Below, piece after piece: positions 4,597-6,907 of a stretch of 6,907 nt of DNA. Both the position numbers and the translations under genes were made by a program. The notes beneath the pieces are model-generated. The model had not been told where the DNA came from. It made no database searches and worked only from the letters and a program-made list of their open reading frames with translations. The stretch is from the NCBI GenBank assembly GCA_009937555.1, contig JAACFD010000106.1, forward strand, positions 1 to 6,907, in the 5' to 3' direction. How positions within the stretch are numbered: the stretch's first letter is position 1; each line of letters starts with the position of its first letter. Source of the stretch: Chlamydiales bacterium (GTDB taxonomy: Bacteria; Chlamydiota; Chlamydiia; Chlamydiales; JAACFD01).

Positions 4597-6675
4597 ATGT
4601 CAGAAGAAAAAGCGTTTAAAAATCGACTCATCCGTGAAAAATCTTCCTACCTGCAGCTCCATGCTCATGACCCTATTGATTGGTATCCATGGTGTGAAGA
4701 AGCTATAAAAAGAGCTGAGCAGGAGGATAAACCTATCTTTTTGTCTATTGGTTATTTTTCCTGTCACTGGTGTCAGCAGATGCAAAAAGAGGCTTTTTCA
4801 GATGTTGAAATTGCTTCTACACTTAATGAGTTTTGCATTAACATTAAAGTAGATAGAGAAGAGCATGAAGAAATTGAGCGTCTTTTTTCTCGCTTTTCTC
4901 AAGCTCTTATCGGGGAGTTTGTTACTCTTCCTTTAAATATCTTCTTAACTCCCGACTTAAAACCTTTTATTGCAAAAGGTTATTTGCCACTTAGCAGCCA
5001 GTTTGGATCTATCGGCATGCAGGAGCTCGTAGAGAAGGTGAAAAACCTTTGGTATGGCGAAGAGAAAGAAGATATGAAAGAGCAAGCTGATAGAGTAGTT
5101 GAGCTTTTTGAAGATGAGCAAGGCCCTCCTGATGCGAGAGGAATGCTGACAATAGACGATATTGATGCTAATGTGTTAACTCTATTTCAACTCGTTGATC
5201 CACTTTATGGAGGACTTTCGTCTCTTCCTAAATCTCTTAACCCTTGTCATTTGCTTTTTATGACGCGTTTTTGCCAAGCCCGCAATAGTGCAAGAGGTCT
5301 TTTCTACCTTAATCGAACTCTAGAAAGCATGGTGGCAGGAGGAGTTTATGATGTAGTAGGGGGTGGTTTCTCAGTTTATGGAATTGAGCGCAAGTGGTGC
5401 ATACCCCACTTTGAGAAGCTACTATCGGATAATGCCTTAATATCACAAGTCTACCTGCAGGCTTATTTTTATACTGAAAAGCAGCTGTATAAGGAAGTAG
5501 CTTTAAAAACCATTAACTTTGTTATGGAAGAGTTACAAAACAGCGAACAAGTATATTATAGCTCAATTGCAGCAGATTTAGAGGGTAGGGAAGGAGGTTT
5601 TTATACATGGAGCATGAATGAGCTTCAAGAACTGCTCAAAGATAATAGGTTTTTAAACTATTTTTGTCGTTATTACGACATCTCTTCTGGAGGTAACTTT
5701 GAAGGTGAAAATATTCTTCATGCAATAGAATCACTAGACGATTTTTCTATAAAAAATGAAGAGAATAAAGAGCACTTACTTGTAGCTTTTAACCGTATTA
5801 TTCAAAATCTGTACCAGGCAAGGAAGAAGAGAGTCAAACCCAAGTTAGATAATAAAATACTTTTATCATCTAACGCGCTAATGATACAGTCATTGATCTT
5901 AGCTTACCGGGCAACTCAAAATATAAGCTATCTAGAAAAAGCTGAGGCTTGCAGTCAATTTATTCAAGATAAGCTATGGGAGGATAGCCAGCTATTTAAG
6001 CGCTGGGTAGATGGAGAAAGACGTTTTGAAGGTGGTCTAAATGACTATACCTTCTTAACTAAAGCCCTTCTCATGCTGTTTCTAGATACAGCAAAACCTC
6101 AGTATTACGACTGGGCCTCAGAGCTAGTAGAGTTAGTAGAAGAAAAATTTAGGGTTGAAGAGGGAGCTTACTTTCTTTCAGAGCCTTCCGATTTTGTGAA
6201 TGCTCAAGTAGATTTTCAAGATCGTAACCAGCCCTCTGGAAATGCTATTCATGCAGAAAACTTATTAACCCTTTACCAACTTAGCTCTCAAAAGAAGTAC
6301 CTGGAAAGGGCAAAGGGAATTTTAGAAAGAGTATCGGGTTACATCAGTTACCAACCCATTTATGGCTATTATCACCTTAATAATATGCTAAATTACTTTG
6401 AAATAGAGAAGAGTCACCTCTTTATTATTATCTATCCTTCGCATGATGAAGAGTTTATGGCTCTAAAGCAAAAACTATATTTAAGTCAAAAAGCAAATAC
6501 ACTATCGTTGTGGATAAAAGGGGAAGCTACAGAGCTTAGGGAATATTTTCCTCTACTAGGAGATTGCCAAATGAAGGAGGGGAAACCCACCTTATTTGTC
6601 TTTAATCAGGGCAGCTGTGTGGCAAGTTATGAGGGTGCAATAAAAATAACAACATTCTTACAGTCAACAATATGA
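4597..6675 (+). CDS. DUF255 thioredoxin-domain protein (YyaL/SSP411 family)
   Basis: The full-length 692-residue protein is the usual size for the family. It opens with N-R-L-I-R-E-K-S-S-Y-L and H-A-H-D-P-I-D-W-Y-P-W (residues 9-32), the family hallmark. A thioredoxin-like domain follows with Cys56-His-Trp-Cys59 and a probable cis-proline at 112 (L-P-L-N-I-F-L-T-P-D). The rest is the all-alpha toroid-like region, with G-G-G-F (255-258), H-F-E-K-L-L-S-D-N (271-279), E-G-G-F-Y-T-W (332-338), G-N-F-E-G-E-N-I-L-H (366-375) and P-S-G-N (546-549). No signal peptide is seen, so it is probably cytoplasmic. Biochemical function in the family is unsettled; a redox role is suggested by the CxxC pair, and the helical part resembles sugar-processing enzymes. 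Deviations include loss of the usual G-G-W before the cis-proline. An in-frame TAA at 4585-4587 rules out a longer start. Its end overlaps the next gene by ATGA. Confidence 0.9.
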   Translation: MSEEKAFKNRLIREKSSYLQLHAHDPIDWYPWCEEAIKRAEQEDKPIFLSIGYFSCHWCQQMQKEAFSDVEIASTLNEFCINIKVDREEHEEIERLFSRFSQALIGEFVTLPLNIFLTPDLKPFIAKGYLPLSSQFGSIGMQELVEKVKNLWYGEEKEDMKEQADRVVELFEDEQGPPDARGMLTIDDIDANVLTLFQLVDPLYGGLSSLPKSLNPCHLLFMTRFCQARNSARGLFYLNRTLESMVAGGVYDVVGGGFSVYGIERKWCIPHFEKLLSDNALISQVYLQAYFYTEKQLYKEVALKTINFVMEELQNSEQVYYSSIAADLEGREGGFYTWSMNELQELLKDNRFLNYFCRYYDISSGGNFEGENILHAIESLDDFSIKNEENKEHLLVAFNRIIQNLYQARKKRVKPKLDNKILLSSNALMIQSLILAYRATQNISYLEKAEACSQFIQDKLWEDSQLFKRWVDGERRFEGGLNDYTFLTKALLMLFLDTAKPQYYDWASELVELVEEKFRVEEGAYFLSEPSDFVNAQVDFQDRNQPSGNAIHAENLLTLYQLSSQKKYLERAKGILERVSGYISYQPIYGYYHLNNMLNYFEIEKSHLFIIIYPSHDEEFMALKQKLYLSQKANTLSLWIKGEATELREYFPLLGDCQMKEGKPTLFVFNQGSCVASYEGAIKITTFLQSTI

Positions 6676-6907
6676 AGTTAAAAGTCGGTTTAGTTCAGCA
6701 TGCCATATCTTTAAATCCAGATTATACATGGGGATGGATTGAAGATATGATCTTAAAAGATTTCGATTCTGAAGATCTTTTGATACTTCCAGAGCTATCG
6801 TTAAGGCCTTACCCTAGGGAAGAAGGCTGTGATTTTGTCAACACACTAGACGATGAATACATGAAGCGTTTTAAAACGTTAGCTAAGCACTTAAATACAA
6901 ATATTAT
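6672..6907 (+). CDS. Carbon-nitrogen hydrolase (nitrilase superfamily), 5' part
   Basis: The frame opens with ATG at 6672 and stays open to the right edge (78 complete codons). The protein starts K-L-K-V-G-L-V-Q, the first strand of nitrilase-superfamily enzymes, and residues 35-44 read D-L-L-I-L-P-E-L-S-L, where Glu41 is the expected first member of the Glu-Lys-Cys catalytic triad. The Lys and Cys lie beyond the window, so substrate (amide, nitrile or carbamoyl compound) cannot be given. The stretch after the Glu (R-P-Y-P-R-E-E-G) departs from the common T-G-Y/F pattern. The start overlaps the DUF255 stop as ATGA and has no clear ribosome site of its own, which points to translational coupling in one operon. 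Confidence 0.75.
   Translation, partial: MKLKVGLVQHAISLNPDYTWGWIEDMILKDFDSEDLLILPELSLRPYPREEGCDFVNTLDDEYMKRFKTLAKHLNTNI

Noticed and set aside
4377..4785. Two minus-strand frames of about 60 codons around the DUF255 start
   Set aside because: They are antisense to the receiver and DUF255 domains, with no promoter or ribosome site and no recognisable product.

Overview
The window is a gene-dense piece of a low-G+C chromosome (about 38% G+C from sampled lines). It most likely comes from a Gram-negative bacterium. The evidence is a DUF368/PopT-type membrane protein, a CbbA-type class II fructose-bisphosphate aldolase, PAS/receiver signalling, a DUF255 (YyaL-type) thioredoxin-fold protein and a nitrilase-superfamily protein. 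I cannot place the lineage. The tetranucleotide CTAG is common here (about 38 by hand count), which argues against enterobacterial-type gammaproteobacteria. No rRNA, tRNA, CRISPR array, insertion sequence or phage gene was seen.

Layout. Bases 1-476 hold the 3' end of a DUF368 membrane protein (+). After a 76-base gap with a plausible promoter comes a 397-residue protein (553-1746, +) with the overall sequence plan of archaeal-type cofactor-independent phosphoglycerate mutase (ApgM), but most catalytic and metal-binding positions are replaced, so it looks like a pseudoenzyme. It runs tail to tail into, and overlaps by 11 bases, the fructose-bisphosphate aldolase gene (1736-2839, -). A 193-base divergent control region follows. 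It carries an aldolase promoter with a 6-bp-arm palindrome over its -35 box, a 7-bp-arm inverted repeat around a possible -10 box for the other direction, a short hairpin and a strong Shine-Dalgarno sequence. Next is a 481-residue signalling protein (3033-4478, +): PAS domain, a remnant or variant of the histidine-kinase dimerisation helix pair, no ATP-binding domain, and a complete receiver domain. After 118 bases comes a 692-residue DUF255 protein (4597-6675, +), whose stop overlaps the start (ATGA) of a carbon-nitrogen hydrolase that runs off the window (6672-6907, +).

How the genes may work together. The aldolase is the one clear metabolic gene, and it sits beside a relative of another glycolytic enzyme that has apparently lost catalysis; a regulatory or structural role is possible but is inference. 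The PAS/receiver protein has no kinase or output domain, so it would need a partner kinase and could act as a phosphorelay intermediate or protein-binding switch. The DUF255 and hydrolase genes are probably translationally coupled. The best candidates for something undescribed are the degenerate ApgM homologue, the ATPase-less PAS-DHp-REC protein, and the palindromes in the region between the aldolase and the regulator.
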